This document shows positions 30,015 through 39,206 of a stretch of DNA of 64,000 nucleotides, piece by piece. The stretch spans positions 1-64,000 of the forward strand of contig CAWJXS010000016.1 in assembly GCA_963846885.1 (NCBI GenBank). Reading direction: 5' to 3'. Every line of letters starts with the position of its first letter. Within the stretch, counting starts at the first letter, position 1. The notes beneath the pieces are model-generated. The model saw nothing but the letters and a program-made list of their open reading frames with translations. It was not told the DNA's origin and made no database searches. This stretch comes from RPQJ01 sp963846885 (GTDB taxonomy: Bacteria > Pseudomonadota > Gammaproteobacteria > Steroidobacterales > Steroidobacteraceae). A program made the translations under genes and the position numbers.

Positions 30015-30584
30015 CTAGCCCTTCGCGCGGCTCAGGTACTCCGACGTGCGGGTGTCGACGCGAATGATCTCGCCTTCGTTCAGGAACAGCGGCACGCGCA
30101 CGACCGCCCCAGTCTCGAGCTTGGCCGGCTTCTGGCCGCCCGTCGCCGTGTCGCCACGGACGCCCGGATCAGTCTCGACGATCTTCAGTTCCACGTGCGC
30201 CGGCGCAGTGACGGACAGCGGCTGGCCGTTCCACAGCATCACGGTGCACATCGTGCCGTCCTTGAGCCAGATGGCGGCGTCGCCCATCGCTTCCTTGCCA
30301 GCGGTGTGCTGCTCGAAATTCTCCGGGACCATGAAGTGCCAGAAGTCGCCATCCGTGTAGAGATATTGCATCTCCGATTCCTGGATGTCCGCGCCCTCGA
30401 CCGTGTCACCCGACTTCATGTTGCGTTCGAGCGTGCGGCCCGACTTGAGGTTGCGGATGCGCACGCGGTTGAACGCCTGCCCCTTGCCCGGCTTCACGAA
30501 CTCGTTCTCGACGATCACGTAGGGATCGCCGTCGAGCATGATCTTGAGTCCCGACTTGAATTCGTTCGTGCTGTAGGTGGACAT
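30015..30584 (-). CDS. efp: translation elongation factor P
   Basis: 189 residues, three beta-barrel domains. Relieves stalling at polyproline stretches. The modification site Lys34 is present in FVKPGKGQAF, consistent with EpmA nearby. The C-terminal signature TATGGQKPAKLETGAVVRVP is intact. Confidence 0.98.
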   Translation of the reverse strand: MSTYSTNEFKSGLKIMLDGDPYVIVENEFVKPGKGQAFNRVRIRNLKSGRTLERNMKSGDTVEGADIQESEMQYLYTDGDFWHFMVPENFEQHTAGKEAMGDAAIWLKDGTMCTVMLWNGQPLSVTAPAHVELKIVETDPGVRGDTATGGQKPAKLETGAVVRVPLFLNEGEIIRVDTRTSEYLSRAKG

Positions 30585-30848
30585 GGGTGTCTTGTGCCTG
30601 TGGCTAGCCGCACATGATACCTGCGGGCCCCTGCTCCGTCACCTTGGGCCGCCATGGGACAGCCCTGTCAGCACGTGGACAGCGGCTCCCGGGGCGGCCT
30701 CAGGACGGGCGCAGGACGCGGTTTTCGAGGCAGGGCTGCCACCTGCGTCACGTTAGTGGCGCGGAGGCCGGTGCTATGATCCGGGCCAATCAGATTGTCC
30801 ACGCGCATGGGGCCCGCTGCTCGGAATTGCGCCTAACGGGGTAGGAAA
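30585..30848. other. intergenic region, divergent efp / FimX-like gene
   Basis: 264 bases without a gene. A possible -10 (TATGAT, about 30775) faces the FimX-like gene but has no clear -35. No RNA motif or repeat was recognised. Confidence 0.4.
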
Positions 30849-32897
30849 TTGGGCGAAACCAGCGCCATCCCAGTCATCGTCCTGTCACGACAGCAGGATC
30901 CCGTCGAGATCATCAACAGCACGTTGCGCAACGCCGGACAGGCCGTGCACTGCACGTGGGTGCGCGAGCTTGCGGACCTGGCGGAGGCCCTCGCCGCCCC
31001 CAACTCGCCCCAACTGCTGTTCTTCTGCCTCTCCGACCCCGACGAACTTGCCAGCGCGATGGAGCAGCGACAGCGCATTGCCGCTCGCGTTCCGGCCCTG
31101 ATCGTGCGCGACTCGCTCACAGAGAGCGACCTCGTGCGCGGCCTGGAGCTGGGGGCTGCAGACGTGTTGACGCTGTCTGCGCGCGGTCGCCTGCAGGCCA
31201 TCGCCACGCGCGAACTCAACGCAGCGCGGCTGGATACGGCCCTGAGCGGCACGCTCGCCTCTGCGCGCCAGTACCGCGACCAGATGCGGGCATTCATGAC
31301 CGGCTCGACGGACGCGATCGCGCACGTGCAGGAAGGCATCGTCGTCGACGTGAACCCTGCCTGGAACGAGTTGCTCGGCCGGGGTGACCCGGGCGAACTG
31401 CTCGGGCTGCCGCTGATGGACCTGTTCGACGGCCGCAGCCACGCCGCCCTCAAGGGCGCGCTGGTAGCGGCGGCCCAGGGCAAGTGGGCCGGTCACGCGC
31501 TGACGGTGCTGGCCCTGCAGGGCGATGCCCGCACGGTGTCACTCGAACTCACGTTCGAACGCTTCGAATTCGAAGGCGAGCCCGCGGTGCGACTGCGCGT
31601 GGCAACGCAGAAGCACGACATGGAGACGCTGGCGAACCAGCTCGAGGAGGCCATGCGCCTCGACTCGCGCACAGGCCTGCTGCGTCGCGCCGCGTTCATC
31701 GAATCGGCGAAGGCGCGCGCAGCGCAGCCGCTGAAAGCTGGCTTGCGCGCCATGGCCTACGTCGCCCCGGATAGCTTCGATCACATCGAGCGCGAGTACG
31801 GACCGATCGCCGCCGAGGAAGCGATGGACGCGCTTGCGCGCAGGATCCATGAACAACTGCAGCCCGGCGACCTGGCCAGCCGCGTGGCGCCGCAAGGCAT
31901 CGCGCTGCTGCTCGAACGCGGCAACGCCCGCGACCAGGAAGCCTGGCTCACGCGGCTGCGTGAACGCATTGCAGCGGAACCGTTGCTGGCCGAGGACGCT
32001 GCCATCGAGCTCACCTGCAGCATCGGCTCAGCGCCGCTGCAATCGCAGGGAGGCCCGCTGCAGGTCACGCTCGAAACCGCCATCGCGGCCCAGCGCGCCG
32101 CGGCCGCGGCCGGCGGCGATCGTTGCATGCATCGCGAGCCTGCGGGCTCCAAGCCGACAATCGACGAAGCCGATCGCGGCTGGGCGACGCAGATCAAGGC
32201 CGCGCTGATGGCGAACCGGTTCCGGCTCGTGCAGCAGCCGATTGCGAGCCTGGTGGGCGAAGACCGGCCGATGTTCGACCTGCTGGTGCGCATGCTCGAC
32301 GAAGCGGGCGAAGAAGTGCTGCCTTCGGAATTCCTGGCGGCGGCGGAACGCACCGACCTGATGAAGAACATCGACCGCTGGATCGTCGGCGCGGCGATGT
32401 CGTTCTGCGCGGCGAAGAAACCGCATCGCGTCTTCGTGCGCCTCTCGCGCGACTCGCTGCACGACCAGACGCTCGGCACGTGGCTGCAGCAGCAGCTGAA
32501 GGCATCGCACGTAGAGCCGAGCCGGATCGTGTTCGAGATCACCGAGGAAATGGCCCATGCGGAGCCGCGCGAGGCGCGATCACTGCAGGGCCTGCTGTCG
32601 GCGCTGGGCATCGAGTTCGCGATCGAGCACTTCGGGGCGTCGGGCGACGCAGCGGCGCTGCTGCATCGACTGCCCGTGAATTACGTGAAGATCGACGGCG
32701 CCCTGATGCAGGGCCTCGCCAACGACCGCCCGCTGCAGGAGCGCGTGAAAGCGCTGGTGGACGTCGCGCGCGGACACGGCGTGACGACGATCGCCGAGCG
32801 GGTCGAGGACGCCAACACGATGGCCGTGCTGTGGCAGCTCGGCATCGAGTTCATCCAGGGCTATTTCGTCAACAGCCCGGAACAGGTCGTGATGTGA
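30849..32897 (+). CDS. FimX-like REC-PAS-GGDEF-EAL protein with degenerate catalytic motifs
   Basis: 682 residues from TTG 30849, preceded by TAGGAAA. Domains in order: receiver-like (1-125; IPVIVLSRQQD, RVPALIVRDSLTESD), PAS (about 145-250; DAIAHVQEGIVVDVNPAWNE), GGDEF-like (about 270-420) without any GGDEF sequence, and EAL-like (about 440-680). In the last, the EAL motif reads DLL (MFDLLVRML), so c-di-GMP hydrolysis is unlikely. The EAL fold is otherwise good (PSEFLAAAERTDLMKNIDRW, VNYVKIDGALM, FIQGYFV). This matches the layout of FimX, a c-di-GMP receptor for twitching motility. The neighbourhood (psd upstream, parC/parE downstream) recalls the Pseudomonas fimX locus. Confidence 0.8.
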   Translation: MGETSAIPVIVLSRQQDPVEIINSTLRNAGQAVHCTWVRELADLAEALAAPNSPQLLFFCLSDPDELASAMEQRQRIAARVPALIVRDSLTESDLVRGLELGAADVLTLSARGRLQAIATRELNAARLDTALSGTLASARQYRDQMRAFMTGSTDAIAHVQEGIVVDVNPAWNELLGRGDPGELLGLPLMDLFDGRSHAALKGALVAAAQGKWAGHALTVLALQGDARTVSLELTFERFEFEGEPAVRLRVATQKHDMETLANQLEEAMRLDSRTGLLRRAAFIESAKARAAQPLKAGLRAMAYVAPDSFDHIEREYGPIAAEEAMDALARRIHEQLQPGDLASRVAPQGIALLLERGNARDQEAWLTRLRERIAAEPLLAEDAAIELTCSIGSAPLQSQGGPLQVTLETAIAAQRAAAAAGGDRCMHREPAGSKPTIDEADRGWATQIKAALMANRFRLVQQPIASLVGEDRPMFDLLVRMLDEAGEEVLPSEFLAAAERTDLMKNIDRWIVGAAMSFCAAKKPHRVFVRLSRDSLHDQTLGTWLQQQLKASHVEPSRIVFEITEEMAHAEPREARSLQGLLSALGIEFAIEHFGASGDAAALLHRLPVNYVKIDGALMQGLANDRPLQERVKALVDVARGHGVTTIAERVEDANTMAVLWQLGIEFIQGYFVNSPEQVVM

Positions 32898-33084
32898 GGA
32901 AGGGGCTAGGGGCTAGGGGCTAGGAAGGCGAGGACAGCGAAAGATAACCGCCGAAGCCAGCAGGCATGTCGCTGATCGCTTCGCACAACGGGCGCTATCG
33001 CTGCCCTTCCTGTCCTTCCTGTCCTTCCTGAGTCCTTCCTGAGTCCTTCCTGTCCTTCCTAGTCCTTCCTAGCCCCTTCCGCCC
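32898..33084. repeat. convergent-gap repeat element, copy 2
   Basis: Fills the gap between the FimX-like gene and parC. The left arm has three GGGGCTA heptads (32902-32922). The right arm, on the minus strand, is GGAAGGGGCTAGGAAGGACT followed by seven GGAAGGACA-type nonamers. The arms are inverted relative to each other around a unique core of about 70 bases (32930-33000). Stops of both genes touch the arms. Confidence 0.88.
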
Positions 33085-35352
33085 TCACTCCACTTCCAGC
33101 CCCTCGGCCTTCCGCCAACCGCGCGGCAACACGGCGCCGCGCTGCCCGCGTTCACCGCGGTACTCGCCCAGATCCTTGTACGACAGGCTCATCGTGCGAT
33201 CGCCGCACAGCACCTTGAGCGTCTGGCCCGGCGCGACCGCTGCAATCGCCAGCAGCGTCTCCGGCTCGACCAGCGACTTCTTGGTGGAGATGCCGAAGAT
33301 CTTGTTGCCCTTGCCGCGCGGCAACTCGGGCAGATCGGCGACCGGGAAGGTCAGCAGGCGCCCCTCCGAATTCACCGCCGCCAGCAGTGGCGTCTCGCCT
33401 GCAGGGACGACCGTGGGCGCAATCGCCGCATAACCATCCGGCACGTTGAGCGCTGCCTTGCCCGCGCGATTGCGGCTATGCAGGTCCTCGAGCTTCACGA
33501 CGAAGCCGTAACCCGCGCTGCTGGCGAGCACCCAGCGATCGCCGGGGTCGCCGATCAACACGCCTGGGAACGTCGCGCCGTCCGGCGGATCGAGGCGCCC
33601 CGACAGCGGTTCGCCCTGCCCGCGCGCCGAAGGCAACGTGTGCGCCAGCAGGCTGTACGCGCGACCCGTGCTGTCCAGGAACACCGCCAGTTGCGTGCTG
33701 CGGCCCCGCGCACAGGCACGGTACTCGTCGCCGGTCTTGTACGACACGGAACGTGGATCGATCTCGTGACCCTTGGCGGCACGCACCCAGCCGCTCTTCG
33801 ACAGGATCACCGTCGTCGGCTCGCTGGCAACCAGTTCGGTCTCGTCGATGGCCTGCGCGGCGGCCCGCGCGACCAGCTTGCTGCGACGGTCGTCGCCGTA
33901 CTTCTGCATGTCCGCCTGGATCTCGTCGCGCACCAGCTTCTTGAGCTTGGCCCTGCTGCCGAGCAGCTTCTCGATCGCGTCGCGCTCCTTGGCCAGCTCG
34001 CCCTGCTCGCCGCGGATCTTCATTTCCTCGAGCCGTGCGAGGTGGCGCAGCTTGGTCTCGAGGATCGCCTCGGCCTGCAGTTCGGACAGCTGGAAGCGGG
34101 CGATCAACGCGGCTTTCGGCTCGTCCTCGGTGCGGACGATGCGGATCACTTCGTCGAGGTTCAGGTACGCGACCAGCAAGCCATCGAGGATGTGCAGTCG
34201 CGCGTTGACCTTCTCGAGCCGGTAGTTGAGCCGGCGCGTCACGGTGTCGACGCGGAACGACAGCCATTCCTCGAGCAGCGAACGCAGTCCCATCACTCGC
34301 GGGCGGCCGTCGCGCGCAATCACGTTCAGGTTCACGCGATACGTGCGCTCGAGGTCGGTGGTCGCAAAGAGGTGCGCCATGACCTGCTCGGTGTCGACAC
34401 GATTGGAACGCGGCGTGATCACGAGGCGGGTCGGGTGCTCGTGGTCGGATTCGTCACGCAGGTCCTCGATCATCGGCAGCTTCTTCGCGCGCATCTGCGC
34501 CGCGACCTGCTCCAGCACCTTCGAGCCCGAGACCTGGTACGGCAGCTCCGTCACGATGATCTCGCCGTCTTCCATCTCGAAGCGGGCGCGCGCACGGAAC
34601 GTGCCGTTGCCGGTTTCGTAGATCTTCTGCAGTTCCTCGCGCGGCGTGATGATCTCCGCGCCGGTCGGAAAATCAGGCCCGAGGACGTGCTCGCACAGCT
34701 GCGAGGTGGTCGCCTTGGGCTCGTCGAGCAGCCGGATGCAGGCGGCCGCCACTTCGCGCAGGTTGTGCGGCGGGATGTCGGTGGACATGCCGACCGCGAT
34801 GCCCATCGCGCCGTTCAGCAGCAGGTTCGGCAGCCGCGCCGGCAGCAGGCAGGGCTCGTCGAGCGAGCCGTCGAAGTTGGGCTGCCAGTCGACCGTGCCC
34901 TGTCCCAGCTCGGACAGCAGCACCTCGGCGTAGCGCGACAGCTTCGATTCGGTATAGCGCATTGCCGCGAACGACTTCGGGTCGTCGGGCGAGCCGAAGT
35001 TGCCCTGGCCTTCCACGATCGGATACCGGTACGAGAACGGCTGCGCCATCAGCACCATGGCTTCGTAGCACGCCGAGTCGCCGTGCGGATGGAACTTGCC
35101 GATCACGTCGCCCACGGTGCGGGCCGACTTCTTGGGCTTGGCCGTCGCGGCCAGGCCGAGTTCGCTCATCGCATAGATGATGCGACGCTGCACGGGCTTG
35201 AGCCCGTCGCCCACGTGCGGCAGCGCGCGGTCGAGGATCACGTACATCGAATACTCGAGGTAGGCGCGTTCGGTGAACGTCCTGAGCGGCTGGCGCTCCA
35301 CGCCCTCGAAGTCGAGGGTCGCGGTGGTATCGGTGTCTTTGCTCTTGGCCAT
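33085..35352 (-). CDS. parC: DNA topoisomerase IV subunit A
   Basis: 755 residues. Decatenates daughter chromosomes with ParE. The active-site Tyr133 lies in AAMRYTE. The quinolone region GDSACYE carries Ser93 and Glu97 (E. coli Ser80 and Glu84), the wild-type susceptible residues. Coiled coil near residues 425-490 and a beta-pinwheel C-terminal domain follow. It starts 2 bases after parE. Confidence 0.98.
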   Translation of the reverse strand: MAKSKDTDTTATLDFEGVERQPLRTFTERAYLEYSMYVILDRALPHVGDGLKPVQRRIIYAMSELGLAATAKPKKSARTVGDVIGKFHPHGDSACYEAMVLMAQPFSYRYPIVEGQGNFGSPDDPKSFAAMRYTESKLSRYAEVLLSELGQGTVDWQPNFDGSLDEPCLLPARLPNLLLNGAMGIAVGMSTDIPPHNLREVAAACIRLLDEPKATTSQLCEHVLGPDFPTGAEIITPREELQKIYETGNGTFRARARFEMEDGEIIVTELPYQVSGSKVLEQVAAQMRAKKLPMIEDLRDESDHEHPTRLVITPRSNRVDTEQVMAHLFATTDLERTYRVNLNVIARDGRPRVMGLRSLLEEWLSFRVDTVTRRLNYRLEKVNARLHILDGLLVAYLNLDEVIRIVRTEDEPKAALIARFQLSELQAEAILETKLRHLARLEEMKIRGEQGELAKERDAIEKLLGSRAKLKKLVRDEIQADMQKYGDDRRSKLVARAAAQAIDETELVASEPTTVILSKSGWVRAAKGHEIDPRSVSYKTGDEYRACARGRSTQLAVFLDSTGRAYSLLAHTLPSARGQGEPLSGRLDPPDGATFPGVLIGDPGDRWVLASSAGYGFVVKLEDLHSRNRAGKAALNVPDGYAAIAPTVVPAGETPLLAAVNSEGRLLTFPVADLPELPRGKGNKIFGISTKKSLVEPETLLAIAAVAPGQTLKVLCGDRTMSLSYKDLGEYRGERGQRGAVLPRGWRKAEGLEVE

Positions 35353-35354
35353 CG

Positions 35355-37307
35355 TTATTCCGCCGCCGCTTCGTCGGCTGCTTCGGCTGCAATCGCATCG
35401 GCGGGATCGGCGATCGCGACGACGCTTGCCAGGTTGCCTTTCGTCTCGAGCCAGTCACGACGGTCCGAGGCGCGCTTCTTCGCGAGCAGCATGTCCATCA
35501 ACTGGTCGGCGTTGTCCGCCGCGTCGACCGTGAGCTGGACCAGGCGCCGCGTCTCGCGCGCCATGGTCGTCTCGCGCAACTGCAGCGGGTTCATCTCACC
35601 CAGACCCTTGAAGCGCGTCACCGAAGTCTTCGTGCGCGGGTTCTCCGCCCGAATGCGCTCGAGGATGCCGTTGCGCTCGGCATCGTCCAGCGCGTACTCG
35701 ACGTTCTTGCCGTAGTCGATGCGATACAGCGGCGGCATGGCGACGTAGACATTGCCGGCCAGCACCAGCGGGCGGAAATGCCGCAGGAACAGCGCGCACA
35801 GCAAGGTTGCAATGTGGAGGCCGTCGGAATCGGCGTCCGCCAGGATGCAGATCTTGCCGTAGCGCAGGTCTTTGACCGCGTCCGAGCCCGGCTCGACGCC
35901 GATCGCGACGGTGATGTCGTGCACTTCCTGCGACGACAGCACGTCTGCGGCGTCGACTTCCCACGTGTTGAGGATCTTGCCGCGCAGCGGCATCACCGCC
36001 TGGAACTCACGGTCGCGCGCCTGCTTGGCCGAGCCGCCTGCCGAGTCGCCTTCGACCAGGAACAGTTCCGCGCGCTGCGGATCCTGGCTGGTGCAATCGG
36101 CGAGCTTGCCCGGCAGGGCCGGGCCCGCGACCACGCGCTTGCGCGCAACTTTCTGGCTCGCCTTGAGCCGTGTCTGCGCGTTCAGGATCGCGAGCTGGGC
36201 GATCTTTTCGCCGGCTTCAGGGTGCTGGCTGAGCCACAACCCGAACTGGTCCTTGACGATGCCCGACACGAAGGCGGCTGGCTCGCGCGACGAGAGACGT
36301 TCCTTCGTCTGGCCCGCGAACTGCGGATCGCGCATCTTCATCGACAGCACGTAGCTGGTGTCGTCCCAGACGTCTTCGGGCGACAGCTTGAGTCCGCGCG
36401 GCAGCAGGTTGCGGAACTCGCAGAACTCACGCACCGCTTCGGTCAGGCCCAGGCGGAAGCCGTTGACGTGGGTGCCGCCCTGCGCGGTGGGGATGAGATT
36501 GACGTAGCTTTCCTCGAACCGCGTGCCGCCATCGGTGCGCCAGACCACGGCCCAGTCGACGCCTTCCTGGTCGCCCGTGACGGTGCCGACGAACGGCTCG
36601 TCCGGCAGCCATTCAGTGGACTCGAGCGATTCACGCAGGTACTGCGCGAGCCCCTCGGTGTAGAGCCATTCTTCTTTCTCGCCCGTCTTCTCGACGTTGA
36701 AGCGCACGCGCAGGCCCGGGCACAGGACGGCCTTGGCCTTGAGCACGTGCTTGAGTTTCGGCAGCGCGAAATCGGGCGAATCGAAATAGGACGTATCGGG
36801 CCAGAAGCGCACGGTGGTGCCGGTGTTGCTCTTGCCGACGTCGCCGACGACCTCGAGCTTGGAATGCACCTTCCCGTTCTTGAACGAGATGTTGTATTCC
36901 TTGCCGCCGCGACGCACCCAGCACTCGAGGTGCTTCGACAGCGCGTTGACGACCGACACGCCGACGCCGTGCAGGCCACCGGAGAATTTGTAGCCGGACT
37001 CGTCCGAGAACTTGCCGCCCGCGTGCAGGCGCGTGAGGATCAGCTCGACGCCGCTCACCTTCTCCTTGGGATGGATGTCCACCGGCATGCCGCGGCCGTC
37101 GTCGACCACTTCGAGCGACCCGTCCTTGTAGACGGTGACCTCGATCTTGCTGCAATGCCCCGCCAGGGCCTCGTCGACGCTGTTGTCGACGACTTCGTGG
37201 GCGAGGTGGTTGGGCCGACTGGTGTCGGTGTACATGCCCGGACGACGCCGGACGGGCTCGAGGCCACTCAGGACTTCGATGTCTTGAGCGGTGTAGGACT
37301 GGCTCAT
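35355..37307 (-). CDS. parE: DNA topoisomerase IV subunit B
   Basis: 650 residues from ATG 37307 (MSQSYTAQDIEVLSGLEPV). GHKL ATPase motifs: VVDNSVDEALAGH, DDGRGMPVDIH and GGLHGVGVSVVNALS. TOPRIM motifs: LFLVEGDSAGGSAKQ and ILADADSDGLH. ParE rather than GyrB is shown by the size and parC partner. An upstream open frame exists but has no recognisable protein. Confidence 0.97.
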   Translation of the reverse strand: MSQSYTAQDIEVLSGLEPVRRRPGMYTDTSRPNHLAHEVVDNSVDEALAGHCSKIEVTVYKDGSLEVVDDGRGMPVDIHPKEKVSGVELILTRLHAGGKFSDESGYKFSGGLHGVGVSVVNALSKHLECWVRRGGKEYNISFKNGKVHSKLEVVGDVGKSNTGTTVRFWPDTSYFDSPDFALPKLKHVLKAKAVLCPGLRVRFNVEKTGEKEEWLYTEGLAQYLRESLESTEWLPDEPFVGTVTGDQEGVDWAVVWRTDGGTRFEESYVNLIPTAQGGTHVNGFRLGLTEAVREFCEFRNLLPRGLKLSPEDVWDDTSYVLSMKMRDPQFAGQTKERLSSREPAAFVSGIVKDQFGLWLSQHPEAGEKIAQLAILNAQTRLKASQKVARKRVVAGPALPGKLADCTSQDPQRAELFLVEGDSAGGSAKQARDREFQAVMPLRGKILNTWEVDAADVLSSQEVHDITVAIGVEPGSDAVKDLRYGKICILADADSDGLHIATLLCALFLRHFRPLVLAGNVYVAMPPLYRIDYGKNVEYALDDAERNGILERIRAENPRTKTSVTRFKGLGEMNPLQLRETTMARETRRLVQLTVDAADNADQLMDMLLAKKRASDRRDWLETKGNLASVVAIADPADAIAAEAADEAAAE

Positions 37308-37950
37308 TCTTGGATCGGTCCGCGGGCTCGCGTGGGTTGGTGAAAAGCGCGCGAATGGTAGCAGAGCACGGCGCTCCGTTGGCTCGGTCCACGGCGATTT
37401 GCGCGGCGTTGGCAGACGCATCGCCGGCGTGGAATGTGCCAGTGGTCGACAACTGTGGCCGATCCGGTGCCGTTCCCCGCGCGAGCGGAAAGGCAGACAC
37501 GCCGCCCGGGGAACCACCGAATCAGTCGCCACGCCTGAGCGGTGCCAGCTGGAGCGTGCGCAACGCTCGACCCATGCAGCGCGCCGGCCGCACCCCTGCG
37601 CGGTGGGCACGCCGATTGCCGGGCAGATGGCGTCCGTGCGATTACCAAGCCCACGGTTGCTGCGCAATGAGTCCAGGCGCCGTCCCAACGCAGCTTGAGC
37701 CGTGCCATTGCCAGCCCGGGCTGGTAATCGCTCAAGCGAGGGAAAAGGGTTGACCGATGAACCACTTCCCAGAGCGCGTGTCTGCCTTTCCAAGCTCGAA
37801 GGAAAGGCCGGATCAACCGGGCGCAAAGCGCGCGTTTGCCGTCATCCGACTTCGGCACCAGCCCTCGGATCAGACGCCTGCCGGAAAGCGACGCGTTGAC
37901 CCCCGCAGACCCCTGTGGGAGGCTTCCCGCCCTCTGGAGGCCCGCTAGCC
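37308..37950. other. 643-base gene-free region between parE and xseB, with an inverted repeat
   Basis: No credible gene on either strand. It contains a perfect 16-base inverted pair, GGAAAGGCAGACACGC at 37487-37502 and its complement at 37776-37791; imperfect similarity continues for roughly 20-30 bases beyond each arm. A short palindrome (CAGCCCGGGCTG) lies near 37716. The promoters of parE and xseB must lie here. Confidence 0.6.
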
Positions 37951-38217
37951 GTGACCGACAAGCCAACAACACCGCCCGATCCCGCCACACCGTCGCCGCC
38001 GGATTTCGAGCGCTCCCTGGGTGAGCTCGAGGCCACCGTCGACAAGCTCGAACACGGGGACCTGTCGCTCGAGGACGCGCTCAAGCATTTCGAGCGGGGT
38101 GTAGCGCTGACCCGCGACTGCCAGTCCGCGCTCAAGCTGGCCGAACAGAAGGTCGAGATCCTGCTGCAGAAATCGGCCACGGCGGCGCCCGAACCCTTCG
38201 AGCCCGACGACGAATGA
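37951..38217 (+). CDS. xseB: exodeoxyribonuclease VII small subunit
   Basis: 88 residues from GTG 37951, chosen because GGAGG lies 10 bases upstream. The core FERSLGELEATVDKLEHGDL and LEDALKHFERGVALTRDCQ is the XseB signature; the N-terminal tail is Pro/Thr-rich. It overlaps ispA by ATGA. The large subunit XseA is not in the window. Confidence 0.95.
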   Translation: MTDKPTTPPDPATPSPPDFERSLGELEATVDKLEHGDLSLEDALKHFERGVALTRDCQSALKLAEQKVEILLQKSATAAPEPFEPDDE

Positions 38218-39167
38218 CGGACACCTCGTCGGCGGCGAAGACGACGTCAACGACCGCCGCGCCGCCGTCGGACGGCGAATCGCTGCCGCAGGCGCTCGAG
38301 CGTTGGCGTCTGCGGGTCGAGCGTGAGCTCGACGCCTGGCTGCCGCCCGCAACGGCTGTGCCGGGCCGGCTGCATGCCGCGCAGCGCTACAGCGTGCTCG
38401 GGCCTGGCAAGCGCATCCGCCCTGCCCTCGTCTACGCGACGGCCGAGACGCTGGGGCTGCCGCTGGAGCAGGTCGACGCCGCAGCGTGCGCCGTCGAGCT
38501 CATCCACTGTTATTCGCTGGTCCACGACGATTTGCCGGCCATGGACGACGACGACCTCCGCCGCGGCCGTCCCACCTGCCACAAGCAGTTCGACGAAGCG
38601 ACAGCCATCCTCGCGGGCGATTCCCTGCAGGTGCTGGCGTTCCACTTGCTGGCTGCGCATCCCGGTTCGCCGACCGACCCCGCCATCCGCGTGCGCATCA
38701 TGGACACGCTCGCGGTCGCGAGCGGCACGGCCGGGATGGCCGGTGGGCAGGCCCTCGACCTGGCGGCCGAAGGCGGCTCGCTGACGCTGGCGGATCTCGA
38801 AAGGCTGCACGCGCTCAAGACCGGGGCCCTGATCCGGGCCAGCGTGATGATGGCGGCCCATTGCCGACCAGAACTGGCGCCCCAGGCAGTAACGGCCCTC
38901 AGCGTGTTCGGCGACTGCGTCGGGCTGGCCTTCCAGGTCCAGGACGACATCCTGGACATCGAAGGGGACGTCGAGGTGATCGGCAAGCCGCCGGGCAGCG
39001 ACGAAGCTCGCGGAATGCCCACGTATCCGGCCATTGCGGGACTGGCAGCGGCCCGGGCCCGGGTGGCCGAACTCCATGTCGAGGCCCGCCGCCACTTGTC
39101 CGCGCACGGCTGGCAGGACAGTCCGCTGGCCGCACTTTCACATTGGCTGCTGACCCGGAACCGTTAA
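38214..39167 (+). CDS. ispA: farnesyl diphosphate synthase
   Basis: 317 residues. Condenses IPP with DMAPP and GPP. First Asp-rich motif DDLPAMDDDD, second DDILD, and KTGALIRASV between them. The xseB-ispA-dxs order is the standard proteobacterial cluster. Confidence 0.96.
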   Translation: MTDTSSAAKTTSTTAAPPSDGESLPQALERWRLRVERELDAWLPPATAVPGRLHAAQRYSVLGPGKRIRPALVYATAETLGLPLEQVDAAACAVELIHCYSLVHDDLPAMDDDDLRRGRPTCHKQFDEATAILAGDSLQVLAFHLLAAHPGSPTDPAIRVRIMDTLAVASGTAGMAGGQALDLAAEGGSLTLADLERLHALKTGALIRASVMMAAHCRPELAPQAVTALSVFGDCVGLAFQVQDDILDIEGDVEVIGKPPGSDEARGMPTYPAIAGLAAARARVAELHVEARRHLSAHGWQDSPLAALSHWLLTRNR

Positions 39168-39206
39168 ACGGACGGGACGGCTCGCCCAGCGTGTAAAATT
39201 ACCGTC

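Noticed and set aside
35355..37826. An extended ParE beginning far upstream of 37307
   Set aside because: The extra codons match nothing in ParE and MSQSYTAQDIEVLSG is the normal N-terminus.
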